64,000 bases of DNA from positions 434,001-498,000 of the forward strand of contig NZ_FNSW01000001.1 in assembly GCF_900104695.1 (NCBI RefSeq). Direction: 5' to 3'. The notes beneath the pieces are model-generated. The model had not been told where the DNA came from. It made no database searches and saw only the letters and a list, made by a program, of their open reading frames with translations. The position numbers were made by a program, and so were the translations under genes. Below are positions 1-8,560 of the stretch, piece by piece (the stretch's first letter is position 1; every line of letters begins with the position of its first letter). Source of the stretch: Paenibacillus sp. GP183 (GTDB taxonomy: Bacteria > Bacillota > Bacilli > Paenibacillales > NBRC-103111).

Positions 1-845
1 GCAGCACCAGCCGCAGAAACCTTATCGAAGCTAAAGTTGTCGCAAGTCTTGTGTTCGATCATATTCGCCGGTCGCCGCGGCGAAGCTTAGGAGTTATCGC
101 TTTTAGCGAGGCACAGCAGCAAGCAATTTATGATCAAGTGCAAGCACTGCGAAAAGCTAGTCCTCAGTTTGAAGAGTTTTTTGGCGAAGACAAAAGCGAG
201 CCGTTTTTTGTCAAAAACCTTGAAAATGTACAAGGTGATGAACGGGACACGATTTTCTTTAGTGTCGGATACGGCAAAGACAGCACTGGGGTATTGCATT
301 ATAACTTTGGTCCGCTAAATAAACCCGGTGGGGAGCGCCGTTTAAATGTCGCCGTCACGAGAGCGAAGTATGAAATTAAATTGGTTTCCAGTATCCTGCA
401 TTCGGATCTTGATGACAGTAAACTAAATAAACGTGGACCACAGCTATTGAAATCCTATCTGTACTACGCCAAAACCGGAGGCGAATTTACCGCAAATACG
501 GGTATACAAAATAATGGTGAATTTGATTCACCACTTGAGCAGGATGTATACGAAGCTCTCACTTCCAGAGGAGTAATCTTGCGAAAACAGGTCGGATGTT
601 CTTCATATCGAATTGATCTTGCAGTCGTTGACCCCAATAATCCTGGTAGTTATCTTCTCGGGATTGAATGCGATGGCGCAGCTTACCACTCATCCAAAAC
701 TGCGCGTGACCGAGATCGATTAAGACAGGAAGTCCTAGAATCACTCGGTTGGAAAATCCATAGAATCTGGTCTCAGGACTGGTTCCGAAGAAAACGTGAA
801 GAAATCGATAAGATATTATCCACTTTGTTAGTCCATACAAATTGA
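1..845 (+). CDS. C-terminal part of a DUF4011-helicase-Vsr-like antiviral protein (5' end outside window)
   Basis: The frame is open from position 3, so the gene begins outside the window; the GTG at 51 is internal. Two superfamily 1 helicase motifs are visible: NVQGDERD at 225-248 (motif V type) and RRLNVAVTRAK at 336-368 (motif VI). After about 60 residues a Vsr/DUF559-like nuclease domain follows, with candidate catalytic residues E (SPLEQ, near 537), D (RIDL, near 615) and E-x-D (IECDG, 666-680). A helicase ending in a Vsr-type nuclease matches the large DUF4011-helicase-Vsr proteins (also called Hhe) reported as phage defence genes. The DUF4011 part is not visible, so that assignment is inferred; the helicase plus nuclease reading is firm. 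Confidence 0.8.
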   Translation, partial: STSRRNLIEAKVVASLVFDHIRRSPRRSLGVIAFSEAQQQAIYDQVQALRKASPQFEEFFGEDKSEPFFVKNLENVQGDERDTIFFSVGYGKDSTGVLHYNFGPLNKPGGERRLNVAVTRAKYEIKLVSSILHSDLDDSKLNKRGPQLLKSYLYYAKTGGEFTANTGIQNNGEFDSPLEQDVYEALTSRGVILRKQVGCSSYRIDLAVVDPNNPGSYLLGIECDGAAYHSSKTARDRDRLRQEVLESLGWKIHRIWSQDWFRRKREEIDKILSTLLVHTN

Positions 846-922
846 ATTTGGATTTTGATGGTATTGGTAAGTTTGATGTATATGTCAGTCACTAAAGAAG
901 TGTATGGAAGGGTAGAAGCAAA

Positions 923-1303
923 GTGAGATTTGGTTATCGCAAACCATCTTTTAAGAAACGAATTGCTGCCCGAACGTCTTGGAAACGGGCATTACGTGCA
1001 AAGTATCGCGCACCCAAAGGATATGGCTGGCTTACCAATCCGAAGAAAGCCAATCGGGTTTATTACCGGACGACAAAGAAAGCCTGCTACGTTGCCACGG
1101 CGGTTTACGGCGATGTGGATGCCTGGCAAGTGGTGAAGTTGCGCGAATATCGGGACAATGTGTTGCGAAAAACAAGGGGGGGACGAGCCTTTATATACAC
1201 GTATTATCTCGTATCGCCCCATCTGGTTACCTTGTTCAAACGCATCAAACCGCTAAATATGGCAACTCGAAAAGTTTTGGATAAATTGATTGGGCGACTG
1301 TAA
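923..1303 (+). CDS. small basic protein with CFI-box-like C-terminal domain
   Basis: The GTG start has a GGAAGGGT ribosome site about 10 bases upstream. The first 50 residues are strongly basic (many K and R). The second half contains CYVATAVYGD followed by LREYRDNVLRKTRGG, the pattern of the CFI-box C-terminal domain (CFIATAAYG...LR.FRD..L....G), which ends many bacterial proteins of varied function. No catalytic function can be deduced. It lies 78 bases after the helicase-nuclease gene on the same strand, so it could be co-transcribed with it, but no functional link is visible. Confidence 0.7.
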   Translation: MRFGYRKPSFKKRIAARTSWKRALRAKYRAPKGYGWLTNPKKANRVYYRTTKKACYVATAVYGDVDAWQVVKLREYRDNVLRKTRGGRAFIYTYYLVSPHLVTLFKRIKPLNMATRKVLDKLIGRL

Positions 1304-1413
1304 AAAGAAGAGCATCCTTGTGTGACCTAGCTTGTTAGTGAGCATGTATTGAAACGGCGAATCTACGAAGATTTTAGTGTTTTACGGAATGGTCAATACT
1401 AACGGAGAACGAT

Positions 1414-1449
1414 AGTGGGGGAGATTGCTACGTGGCATCTCCTCTTTTT
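1414..1449 (+). terminator. hairpin terminator inside a dispersed repeat
   Basis: A GGAGAT...ATCTCC stem is followed by TCTTTTTG. It is preceded by CTAACGGAGAACGATAG and followed by a TTATTGAAGTAATGGGCA segment, the composite repeat also seen near 27.2 and 31.6 kb. Confidence 0.7.
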
Positions 1450-1519
1450 GTTTTATTGAAGTAATGGGCACTATAAAGTAATAAATGGCATTTTGTGATC
1501 ATTAGAAAGGATGTACAAA

Positions 1520-1792
1520 ATGGTGGGTTCGAATAAAGTAGGTTTACTTATTGGAACTGGGATGATGTTGTTCAGTGGTATCATTCTTTACGGTGTATAT
1601 CTAACATACAAGCAACTCAATGATAAAAATAAAGGAGGATGGTTTCTTTGGTCGTTGTTTTTTGAAATGGTATTGGATGCATTATTTTCGTTTTCTGTAG
1701 GCATCCTCGGATTGATTGGAGTTTTTTTGTTAGGTTTTCTTATCGTTGTCTCAATTACCCTTGAGTTCTTTAGGGTCATACCCTTCCGTTAA
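1520..1792 (+). CDS. small integral membrane protein, unknown function
   Basis: The ATG at 1520 is preferred over the in-frame ATG at 1511 because AGAAAGG (1504-1510) abuts the earlier ATG but has 9 bases of spacing to the later one. The 90-residue product has about three hydrophobic segments (roughly residues 6-28, 44-64 and 65-85) and few charged residues. I do not recognise a family. It is followed 68 bases downstream by another membrane protein on the same strand. Confidence 0.6.
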   Translation: MVGSNKVGLLIGTGMMLFSGIILYGVYLTYKQLNDKNKGGWFLWSLFFEMVLDALFSFSVGILGLIGVFLLGFLIVVSITLEFFRVIPFR

Positions 1793-1860
1793 AATTTTAC
1801 GGTTTGCTAGGAAACTCATTGTACTTAATGAAGAAATAACTATATTTTGAATCCGAAAGA

Positions 1861-2520
1861 GTGGGTTGCTTAATGGTAAGAAATAATGTTATGGGGTTAT
1901 TATACTATCTCATAATCAATATTATTGTTTTTTCAATAACAACATTTATTGTTGACTACCTTTATAAAATGAAACTTACTTATCTTGAATTAATTATTGA
2001 ACCACCTGTTTTTTTGATTGCTATTTGTATGTTCATTGTTACTGGAAGATTTTTATTAAAAAATCAAGGTTCAAATTCGAAAAATATATTTTCTGTATGC
2101 TTAATTACAATTATAGGCATTATTATTGCGATTCAAGATTTTATCTTTTCGGTTAGAATAAACCCATTCGGTTTATATTGGGCATACACCTATCCTATAA
2201 ATTCTCTTCTTGTTGATAAAATAGGTGTTTATTGGTATGGTATGGAACGCTTCCTTTTGAATTGTTTATTTACGTTTATCCCTTCTGTTTTTATGTGGTT
2301 AGGGATTCAATGGAGAGACAATAAAATTATGCGGACACTTAGCATTGGCATCATTTTGATTTCATGTTCAGCAATTCTTGCTGGGGTAGTAAGGATTTTT
2401 CATTTTTGGAATACCTTTGATTGGTATTGGTGCATATTAGAGCTTGTATTATTTGGTATTACAATTATGTCTTTATCCTTATTATTACTCGGATTTGTTT
2501 TAATTTTTTTAAGAAAATAA
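1861..2520 (+). CDS. polytopic membrane protein, unknown function
   Basis: The 219-residue product is very hydrophobic, with about six membrane segments near residues 10-32, 42-62, 75-96, 130-148, 158-178 and 192-216. It ends with a basic FLRK tail. No motif I recognise is present. The start is uncertain: GTG at 1861 or the in-frame ATG at 1873, each with only weak purine-rich sequence upstream. The gene is AT-rich like its neighbours. It may form a unit with the small membrane protein at 1520-1792. Confidence 0.6.
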   Translation: MGCLMVRNNVMGLLYYLIINIIVFSITTFIVDYLYKMKLTYLELIIEPPVFLIAICMFIVTGRFLLKNQGSNSKNIFSVCLITIIGIIIAIQDFIFSVRINPFGLYWAYTYPINSLLVDKIGVYWYGMERFLLNCLFTFIPSVFMWLGIQWRDNKIMRTLSIGIILISCSAILAGVVRIFHFWNTFDWYWCILELVLFGITIMSLSLLLLGFVLIFLRK

Positions 2521-2930
2521 GCACTAAAATATTTTGGTCGTCCAAGGGCGATTTGTATTTCAGCGTCACACGGCATCTCGGACTGTCTGCTTACGCAGAG
2601 CACAAGTATAGTCCGTTGTTCAGAACGTCGTAGAACGGCTTAGGAAGCCACAGAGCCCACTCCCAGTGCGTCCCCCTGCGTTACATGTCTCGTTGTAATT
2701 GGATAACTTCTGCCGCAAACGTTGCAGCAAGCGTCTTCCCGTTTCATTGTGAGTAAATCGTTGGCTGTACGTTATCCATCGTGACCCTTACGTGATCGTA
2801 AGTGATTTAGGGCAGCGGGACGTACAACACAGCCATTTCGCATATAATAGCCGTTTGGCTAAGTTGTAACACAGTCATTTCGCTGTTAACTTAACAAGCA
2901 TCATTTTATTTGATGGTGCTTTTCATATGT
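2521..2930. other. gene-free stretch with a nested palindrome and short repeats
   Basis: No convincing gene is seen in these 410 bases. A large imperfect palindrome spans about 2760-2842, with outer arms GGCTGTACGT and ACGTAC...AGCC and an inner hairpin CTTACG-TGAT-CGTAAG. Two copies of AACACAGYCATTTCGC follow near 2833 and 2869. A small hairpin GGCTTAGGAAGCC lies near 2638. The last 30 bases form a hairpin GCATCA...TGATGGTGC followed by TTTTC, a probable terminator. The pattern could be the end of a decayed mobile element, but no transposase is present. Confidence 0.45.
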
Positions 2931-2948
2931 CCATCACAGGGTAAAGGA

Positions 2949-2992
2949 ACTAATTAACCACTTCTTGATGGAAGTGGTCTTCTTTAATTAGT
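2949..2992 (-). terminator. long hairpin at the end of the 2988-3419 gene
   Basis: ACTAATTAA and CCACTTC pair with GAAGTGG and TTAATTAGT around a TTGATG loop. The structure overlaps the stop codon of the minus-strand gene and is suited to terminate it. Confidence 0.55.
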
Positions 2993-3419
2993 GATACCTA
3001 AACCAAACAGACCAACCTTTTTCTTTATCTTTGGTAAGGTAAATTTGCCCTTGTGAACCACTAACACTTGGTAACCACAATGGAAAATGTAATTTGACCA
3101 ACCATGAACGTTTGGCTACTTCTTCACCACAAAAGTTTTTAGCAATGCCATAGTATGCATCTTTATCAAATCCAGTAAGTTGGGGCATTGGCTCAGCTAA
3201 CGTGACTTGCCATTCACTGTACTTTTCGCTGTATTTATCACCACCATAGACTTGTGGGATAAGTGTATTCAGAGTTTTTAGAAGTTCTTCCTTATCTTGA
3301 AGTGATGTATCAGCAAATTGAGATACCTTTGGGCATGTTGTGCCTTGTGGTGGTTCTGCACTAACTAAAGATGCTGAAAGGATAAAAAACAAACAAGATA
3401 CAATCATTATTTTCTTCAT
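2988..3419 (-). CDS. secreted protein of unknown function
   Basis: The 143-residue product starts with a clear signal peptide (MKKIMIVSCLFFILSASLVSA, cleavage before EPP). The mature part has two cysteines (near 29 and 96) that could form a disulfide, and ends in a WSVWFRY segment. I recognise no family. AGGTGATTAC before the ATG supplies the ribosome site. That leader is almost identical to the one before the next minus-strand gene at 3424-4233, whose last codons run through it, so the two genes sit 4 bases apart and are likely one transcript. Confidence 0.7.
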   Translation of the reverse strand: MKKIMIVSCLFFILSASLVSAEPPQGTTCPKVSQFADTSLQDKEELLKTLNTLIPQVYGGDKYSEKYSEWQVTLAEPMPQLTGFDKDAYYGIAKNFCGEEVAKRSWLVKLHFPLWLPSVSGSQGQIYLTKDKEKGWSVWFRYH

Positions 3420-3423
3420 GTAA

Positions 3424-4233
3424 TCACCTCATGGTTATGCTTCCCAACATTATATATATCAAATGTTTATACATATACCACAGAAGTTCTTTTGGCATCT
3501 TCTTACCTTGTTTACTTTCCTTTTTAATAACTATCCATGTATTATCGTTCTTCTTAAACGTATAAACGAAGTTAGTTCCGTCAGCTTTTTTAAACAAAAT
3601 GTATGCTTTATCGTCTTTTACAAAGGTAAATGGATTAATAAAATTTTTATAAGGTGGCTTAATGTCCTTGTTTAATTCTTTGACAATTTCTTCAATTATA
3701 TTGTGTATAGACACGAAGTTACCGTTACCCTGTTCAGCTAAATACTCCAATTGCCTATACTCATACTTTTTGAAGTAAGTTAAATCCAAATTAAAAGTTT
3801 TAATAATATCATTAAGTAGTTCTTTATTAAACTGTTCAATTTTCTGTTCCCATTCATCCCCTTTGTGTTCAAAGTTGATTATCTTAACCCCAAAGGGGCT
3901 TACATCCATTGTGATTGTTTCAATTCCAATGGGTGAGGAATGTGCATGTTCAAATGTCCTGGCTTGTAATTTTACTGTGAAAGTATACTCACCTTCAGAC
4001 TTCCTTTTTATATCCAAAATTTTTGTCCAAAACAAAGCAAATTGTTTTGGATAACCGTAATAATTAGCAATTGCTTCTTGAATGTGTGGGGAGAGTGTTG
4101 TAAGCAAGGTGTCTTGGGTTAATTTTTCTTGCGTTTCTTGAGATGGTACTAGTGGTTCAGCATGGACAGCGTAAATACTTGATGTTGTAGTTATAACTAT
4201 TGAAAGTAGAACGGCTGAGAAGGTCTTTCTCAT
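3424..4233 (-). CDS. secreted DUF3888-family protein with extra C-terminal domain
   Basis: A signal peptide (about 26 residues, ending VHA-EP) precedes a DUF3888-like region at residues 40-115: DTLLTTLSPHIQEAIANYYG, then ILDIKR, then ETITMDVSP. DUF3888 proteins are secreted Bacillota proteins of unknown function and usually stop near there. This one continues for about 150 residues with a lysine-rich, beta-prone tail. The final residues GSITMR are encoded in the repeated leader sequence of the next gene, which suggests the 3' end was rebuilt during a duplication. It probably forms an operon with 2988-3419. Confidence 0.75.
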   Translation of the reverse strand: MRKTFSAVLLSIVITTTSSIYAVHAEPLVPSQETQEKLTQDTLLTTLSPHIQEAIANYYGYPKQFALFWTKILDIKRKSEGEYTFTVKLQARTFEHAHSSPIGIETITMDVSPFGVKIINFEHKGDEWEQKIEQFNKELLNDIIKTFNLDLTYFKKYEYRQLEYLAEQGNGNFVSIHNIIEEIVKELNKDIKPPYKNFINPFTFVKDDKAYILFKKADGTNFVYTFKKNDNTWIVIKKESKQGKKMPKELLWYMYKHLIYIMLGSITMR

Positions 4234-4263
4234 GTAATCACCTCATAGTTATGCTTCCCAACA

Positions 4264-4558
4264 CATGGAAAAAGGATGAATATCACGATGGTGCTTTTCT
4301 TATGTCCTTGAGAGCTTCTGATTTTCACATGCAGCGTTGATAAAACGGAGGTGGATGAAGATTTTATAATGAAGGTAAATCCTATAAAACATGGATTCTA
4401 ACGGGCAGTTTAATGAATAACCATAATTTAAATTTATGTAAAATGATGGAACTTTGGTGATTCTTGAACGTCTAATTGGTTTGTAGTAGGTTATCTGTGT
4501 TACTCAATGATAAAGAATCATGAAATAACATCCTGATAAAGAAAAGAGGGGTAATGTT
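4264..4558. other. intergenic region without a recognisable gene
   Basis: This holds the upstream region of the two secreted-protein genes on the minus strand and the leader of the small gene at 4559. A CTAACGGGCAGTTTAAT copy of the dispersed repeat lies near 4398. No other gene or RNA is apparent. Confidence 0.4.
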
Positions 4559-4822
4559 ATGGGTAATATCGAAAATCTGATCATGAACTTCTTAATGTTT
4601 CTTTTTTCTAAACATCGAAGTAACATCTTTACTTCATTCAATCAATCGGAGTATTACCAAGCAGTAAACAAATTAAAAGAACATGGGATCTCTTACCGGA
4701 GCCGTATCACGAGCCATGACACAGGAATAATGTCATCCAATAGAAATGATAATAGCCAGTACGATATTTACGTCAAAAAAGGTGAGGAATACTTCGCAGA
4801 AAAGGCATTATCGAAATATTGA
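4559..4822 (+). CDS. small conserved-looking protein (DUF2007-like pattern)
   Basis: The ATG follows AGAGGGG with good spacing. The 87-residue product ends with a pattern seen in small signal-transducing-like proteins: a helix with EYYQAVNKLKEHGISYR, then QYDIYVKKGEEYFAEKAL. The alternation of a helix, a strand and a closing helix suggests a compact alpha/beta fold. No catalytic residues stand out. It is a single gene with its own ribosome site between secreted-protein genes. Family assignment is tentative. Confidence 0.6.
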   Translation: MGNIENLIMNFLMFLFSKHRSNIFTSFNQSEYYQAVNKLKEHGISYRSRITSHDTGIMSSNRNDNSQYDIYVKKGEEYFAEKALSKY

Positions 4823-5010
4823 TGCAGAACGGCAAGTAACTCTCGAAACTAATATAAGCTGATAACAAACAAGCGTATCGTAAGCTAACGGGTTAGTGTT
4901 GTTCAACAATATACTCATTTTTATGAACTATTCTTATGTTTGCTAAAGTAAATTAACGAAACATTTTCATTTTCCTATTGTTTAATGAAAACATGGAAAG
5001 GATTGAAAAA

Positions 5011-6894
5011 ATGAAAAAATGGCAGCTCGTTTCCTTGCTGAGTATATTTTTTCTTGTTCTTGTTTTTATTGCTCAAAAGTCAAATAACGTTCCCGTTTTA
5101 CCAGAATCGGTTCAATCGAGTCAATCACCTCATATAAGTAATAAAGATGATGTTGTTACTACAACTGCGGTACCTGTAAGCGATGTTAACCCTATAGATA
5201 CTTCAATGATAAAAGAAACTTGGTTCTCAGAATTAAGTGATTCCGACCGTATGACAATTAGTACATTGGATGATGGAATGCAGAGAACGTATAAACCTAC
5301 GGATCGATTGTTTTTCAATGATTCGAATGCATTGCTTGAATTTTTTTACCGCAACTTCCCCAATATATCGCAAACCGAAATTATGAAGATTAAAAAAACA
5401 GTGATTGTGAGAACAAAAGCTGATCAAACGACCATTCCTTTCACAGTAACAGCTTTCGACGAATTGAATAGTCAAGGCATATCCATTCATTTGAATAATG
5501 TGCCAAAAGCAGATTTAGTTGTTCAATTTCATGCATTAGACGGATCTACAACAAAAGAATTTACATTTGAATATATGCCGTTATTCACGTATCAAATTCA
5601 GTGCCCCGAGGATAAAGAAGCGGATTTTTATGCGATGAATCCGGGTACTTTTTTTCGTGTAGCACCCGAACAGACGTATGCGTATCAGGTGCATTTTTCG
5701 CTTGAAGTAAATAAGGATGAAGCTTTAAAATTAATGCAAAATCAAATGAAAGACTTCGATTGGTCTTCTGAATGGAAAAGCGGTCGTGATTTGATTATAA
5801 CCCTACGTACCCATCCACAGGATATGTACAAAAAGTTTCTCATTAATTTTAACAGAATCAGAAGCACTGAAGGATATGTACTTGCAGATTGGCATGTTTC
5901 ACTTCATGGAGTCATTACGGATGCGAAAAAATATGAATCCATTGATGTAGCGACAGGGAAAGTCACCAATTTGTTTCTTAAGCAGCCGCGTTACCAAACA
6001 TTGGATTTATCTCCGAACCGGCAATTTTATTTAGCAACGGAACTTCAGGATGATTTTCAAGGTGAATTTCCGGTTCCTTCATTAACTTTACTCGACATCA
6101 ATGGGAACATTATTAAGCATTTCGCTAGTCAAGTGAAATTTCCACATTGGTTAGCAGACGGTCAATCCTTCGTCTATGTTTCAGGAGATTCTATCCTTAG
6201 CTATTCCCCTGACACTGAAAGAACAAAGGTCGTTTGGACTTCTCCTTACAAAGGTATAAAGACATTTTACTACAGCTTTGATAGTTTGGAGTTAGACCAG
6301 AAGACTGGGAGAATAGTCGTTAGCATCAATCATCTGCCTGGACTTGTCATGGACATCGGGAACGTTGATTTATACTTATTTGCAAATATCAATGATCCAT
6401 CTCCGCGAAAGGTCGAGAATGTTTCAAAAAGAGGAAATAGCTCTTTTATTTTTCAATTTGACGGTAATCATATATTTTATTCCAATAATTTCGTTGGAAG
6501 TCAGCATTGGGAATCAAAATTACAATTACTGGACTGGAAAAATATGAAAATCACCGACTTAAATGGATTTACAGCATCCAGTTACCTTCACTTATATCAA
6601 GGTGGTGAGTTTGTTTATCAAAAGGGTTATTCAAAAAACGTCGAATGGTTTCGTTATGATTTAGAAAATGAACAAAGCCGAAAGTTGTTTATCGTAGATC
6701 ATCCAATAGATGCTGCATGGTCGATTGGGAAAGGGGACTACATTATGCATGATTTCACAGGTACTTTTAAATTCAATATTCAAAAACCTCAGTTTGAAAA
6801 AATTTCATTATTGCCACAAAGTGCAGAGATCTTAGGATCACAGGAAAATACAATCATTTATCTTCAAAATCCAGATCCAGTGGGGAGTATGTGA
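5011..6894 (+). CDS. membrane-anchored or secreted beta-propeller-like protein
   Basis: The ATG at 5011 is chosen because GGAAAGGA lies 8 bases upstream; an in-frame TTG at 4978 lacks a ribosome site. The 627-residue product has an N-terminal signal anchor (residues 5-22), then a serine/valine-rich linker. A middle region resembles Ig-like domains. From about residue 320 it has repeated strands of the TolB/WD40 type (for example LDLSPNRQFYLATEL, LDINGNIIKHF, FPHWLADGQSFVYVSGDS). It is probably an extracytoplasmic protein; the ligand is unknown. It stands alone and is followed by a terminator at 6930-6957. Confidence 0.65.
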   Translation: MKKWQLVSLLSIFFLVLVFIAQKSNNVPVLPESVQSSQSPHISNKDDVVTTTAVPVSDVNPIDTSMIKETWFSELSDSDRMTISTLDDGMQRTYKPTDRLFFNDSNALLEFFYRNFPNISQTEIMKIKKTVIVRTKADQTTIPFTVTAFDELNSQGISIHLNNVPKADLVVQFHALDGSTTKEFTFEYMPLFTYQIQCPEDKEADFYAMNPGTFFRVAPEQTYAYQVHFSLEVNKDEALKLMQNQMKDFDWSSEWKSGRDLIITLRTHPQDMYKKFLINFNRIRSTEGYVLADWHVSLHGVITDAKKYESIDVATGKVTNLFLKQPRYQTLDLSPNRQFYLATELQDDFQGEFPVPSLTLLDINGNIIKHFASQVKFPHWLADGQSFVYVSGDSILSYSPDTERTKVVWTSPYKGIKTFYYSFDSLELDQKTGRIVVSINHLPGLVMDIGNVDLYLFANINDPSPRKVENVSKRGNSSFIFQFDGNHIFYSNNFVGSQHWESKLQLLDWKNMKITDLNGFTASSYLHLYQGGEFVYQKGYSKNVEWFRYDLENEQSRKLFIVDHPIDAAWSIGKGDYIMHDFTGTFKFNIQKPQFEKISLLPQSAEILGSQENTIIYLQNPDPVGSM

Positions 6895-6929
6895 CCCCCC
6901 TCCCTCGGAGATCAATAGTTCAATACAAA

Positions 6930-6957
6930 GACGGCTGGCGTACGGCAGCCTTTTGTT
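6930..6957 (+). terminator. rho-independent terminator
   Basis: GGCTG...CAGCC hairpin followed by TTTTG, 36 bases after the 5011-6894 gene. CTAACGGGCAGTTAAGTTC, a dispersed repeat copy, follows near 7017. Confidence 0.65.
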
Positions 6958-7133
6958 ACGCTAACAGATAACAAGAGTTAAATGCCAGAAGGACTCCTGC
7001 TTGGTAGCCCTTCACTTCGCTAACGGGCAGTTAAGTTCAAATGTAGGATTTTAAAAGGAACAAGCGAAAAATACACACTTAAAACAGTTAGTTTTTTGAT
7101 ATTATAAAATAAAAATGACTTAGGTGGATTTTG

Positions 7134-7685
7134 ATGCCGACTTTATTAAAGATGCTTGTTTTGGTTTTATCGTTAGGGATAGATACATTATTGATTTCCA
7201 CATCACTGGGTGTCATCAAAACCAAAGGGAAATTGAAAATTGCCGTTGTCTTCGCCTGTGCCGAGACAATTATGCCGCTAATTGGACTTTTCATCGGAAA
7301 AGGGGCAGGGCAGCTTGTCGGAAATTGGGCATCTCTAATAGGAGGGTTATTATTAATTGGAGTTTCGATCTGGCTGATCTTTTTTGAAGATGAAGAAGAG
7401 GAGGAAAAACTGGAACGTAATTTAATCGGCTGGACGCTTATCATGACCGCTTTAAGTATCTCTTTAGATGAACTAGCTGTCGGGTTCTCCATTGGACTTG
7501 TAGGCGTACCTGTAGCACTTACGATTTTTCTTATTGCACTCCAAGCTTTCTTTTTTACATTTTTGGGATTGACCTTTGGTTCAAAATTCAAACCATATAT
7601 GGACGAATGGTCCGAGAAAATTGCCGGACTAGTATTAGGGTTACTTGGCTTGTGGATTATTATCGAGTCATTACTCAAACTTTAA
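7134..7685 (+). CDS. mntP: MntP-family manganese efflux pump, copy 1
   Basis: The 183-residue product shows the MntP (DUF204) pattern: about six membrane helices in two similar halves, each carrying an acidic site. The first half has LSLGIDTLLISTSLG (D in helix 1); the second has ALSISLDELAVGFSIG. MntP exports manganese(II) across the cytoplasmic membrane. An acidic loop DEEEEEKLE lies in the middle. The ATG at 7134 has AGGTGG 6 bases upstream and is preferred over the TTG at 7131. No yybP-ykoY manganese riboswitch is recognisable upstream. A second copy lies at 36279-36833. Confidence 0.85.
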   Translation: MPTLLKMLVLVLSLGIDTLLISTSLGVIKTKGKLKIAVVFACAETIMPLIGLFIGKGAGQLVGNWASLIGGLLLIGVSIWLIFFEDEEEEEKLERNLIGWTLIMTALSISLDELAVGFSIGLVGVPVALTIFLIALQAFFFTFLGLTFGSKFKPYMDEWSEKIAGLVLGLLGLWIIIESLLKL

Positions 7686-7766
7686 TTTTTAAGACTTACT
7701 TTTAAAATAGATATCGTCGATTTGAAAAGTTAATTTAGGGATTAAATTTCAAAGGGGTGTTCAATT

Positions 7767-8294
7767 TTGGGTAATAATCGGGCTTTTCCAGCATTTGCAG
7801 CGGCAGTCTTATTTTTTATCCGGTTTGTGTTCTTTTTTCTTCCTCAGTCAATTTCCAAAGGGGTGCAAGACGGAACAATGTTTGGTGCAATTCTAGCTGT
7901 ATCCGAGCATATGATTATGCTTCCGGTTATTGCAGCACTACCAGCACCACAGTGGAGTAAAGCGGCGGGTTATGGCTGGATTGTCATAGATATGGCAACA
8001 GATATTATGGCTCTAAATGGTGTTGATCCTGCCATCTATATTTCGTTACGCTATGGAGGACATATTTCAGCTGCCGTTTGGTTTGCAACAGCTTCCTGGA
8101 CCTCTCGAGGCGCTATTCGTATATTTGGTTTGCTGACTGCGCTAAATCTTGGTGGTTATTCGTTCATCGCTCATTATGCGCCGCCAGTTGTTTTAGCCCC
8201 CTTATCGATTTGGATGATTGTTTGGTTAATTTTGATTGGGCAGCACATCGCAAGAAGGTTAGAAAGTAACAATAATATTAGTGTCTCTTCTTGA
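7767..8294 (+). CDS. polytopic membrane protein next to mntP, copy 1
   Basis: The TTG start at 7767 is supported by AAAGGGG at 7751 and by exact conservation of that site in the second copy (36923). The 175-residue product has about five membrane helices and ends in RRLESNNNISVSS. I do not recognise a Pfam family. It lies 81 bases after mntP, and the pair is preserved together in both copies of the duplication, so a shared job (for example cation homeostasis) is plausible but unproven. Confidence 0.7.
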   Translation: MGNNRAFPAFAAAVLFFIRFVFFFLPQSISKGVQDGTMFGAILAVSEHMIMLPVIAALPAPQWSKAAGYGWIVIDMATDIMALNGVDPAIYISLRYGGHISAAVWFATASWTSRGAIRIFGLLTALNLGGYSFIAHYAPPVVLAPLSIWMIVWLILIGQHIARRLESNNNISVSS

Positions 8295-8350
8295 TAACAA
8301 ACGTTAATTAACTGGAAACGGTAGTGTGGGGTTTTGAAAAGTTTGTTCAA

Positions 8351-8560
8351 CTAACGGAAAACGAGAGCTGAATATTTCTATTACCGAGCCACTAACCAAG
8401 TGGCTTTTTGTTTGATAAATAATGCGAATACGCGAGAAACAAAAAGACGGTGGACATGATGTCCATCTTCTTTTTCATGACATCCAAATTAATGCGAACA
8501 ACTCTAACTCCAATCAGACTAGCTGATGATACGGTAACATAAAGGGTGGAGATGAATTGT
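8351..8560 (+). repeat. dispersed intergenic repeat, similar to 30051-30260
   Basis: It contains CTAACGGAAAACGAGAG, a GAGCCACTAACCAAGTGGCTTTTTG hairpin, AATGCGAATACGCGAG, a second hairpin GACGGTGGACATGATGTCCATC followed by CTTTTTC, and finally GATACGGTAACATAAAGGGTGGAGA. The same parts in the same order occur at 30051-30260. The two hairpins look like terminators. Confidence 0.75.

Larger units (their letters stand above)
7076..8345 (+). repeat. 1.27-kb segmental duplication, copy 1 (mntP block)
   Basis: This block matches 36219-37510 nearly base for base, including the upstream AAACAGTTAG...GATATTATAAA segment, both genes and the downstream GTTAATTAACTGGAAACGGTA segment. Differences are mostly synonymous or conservative, and both copies keep intact frames. 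Confidence 0.9.

Noticed and set aside
2600-2700. Possible end of an IS200/IS605 tnpB gene with its RNA
   Set aside because: A GGCTTAGGAAGCC hairpin is reminiscent of such ends, but no TnpB protein motif or second end could be found.
6960-7133. yybP-ykoY manganese riboswitch before mntP
   Set aside because: No matching stem pattern was visible upstream of either mntP copy.
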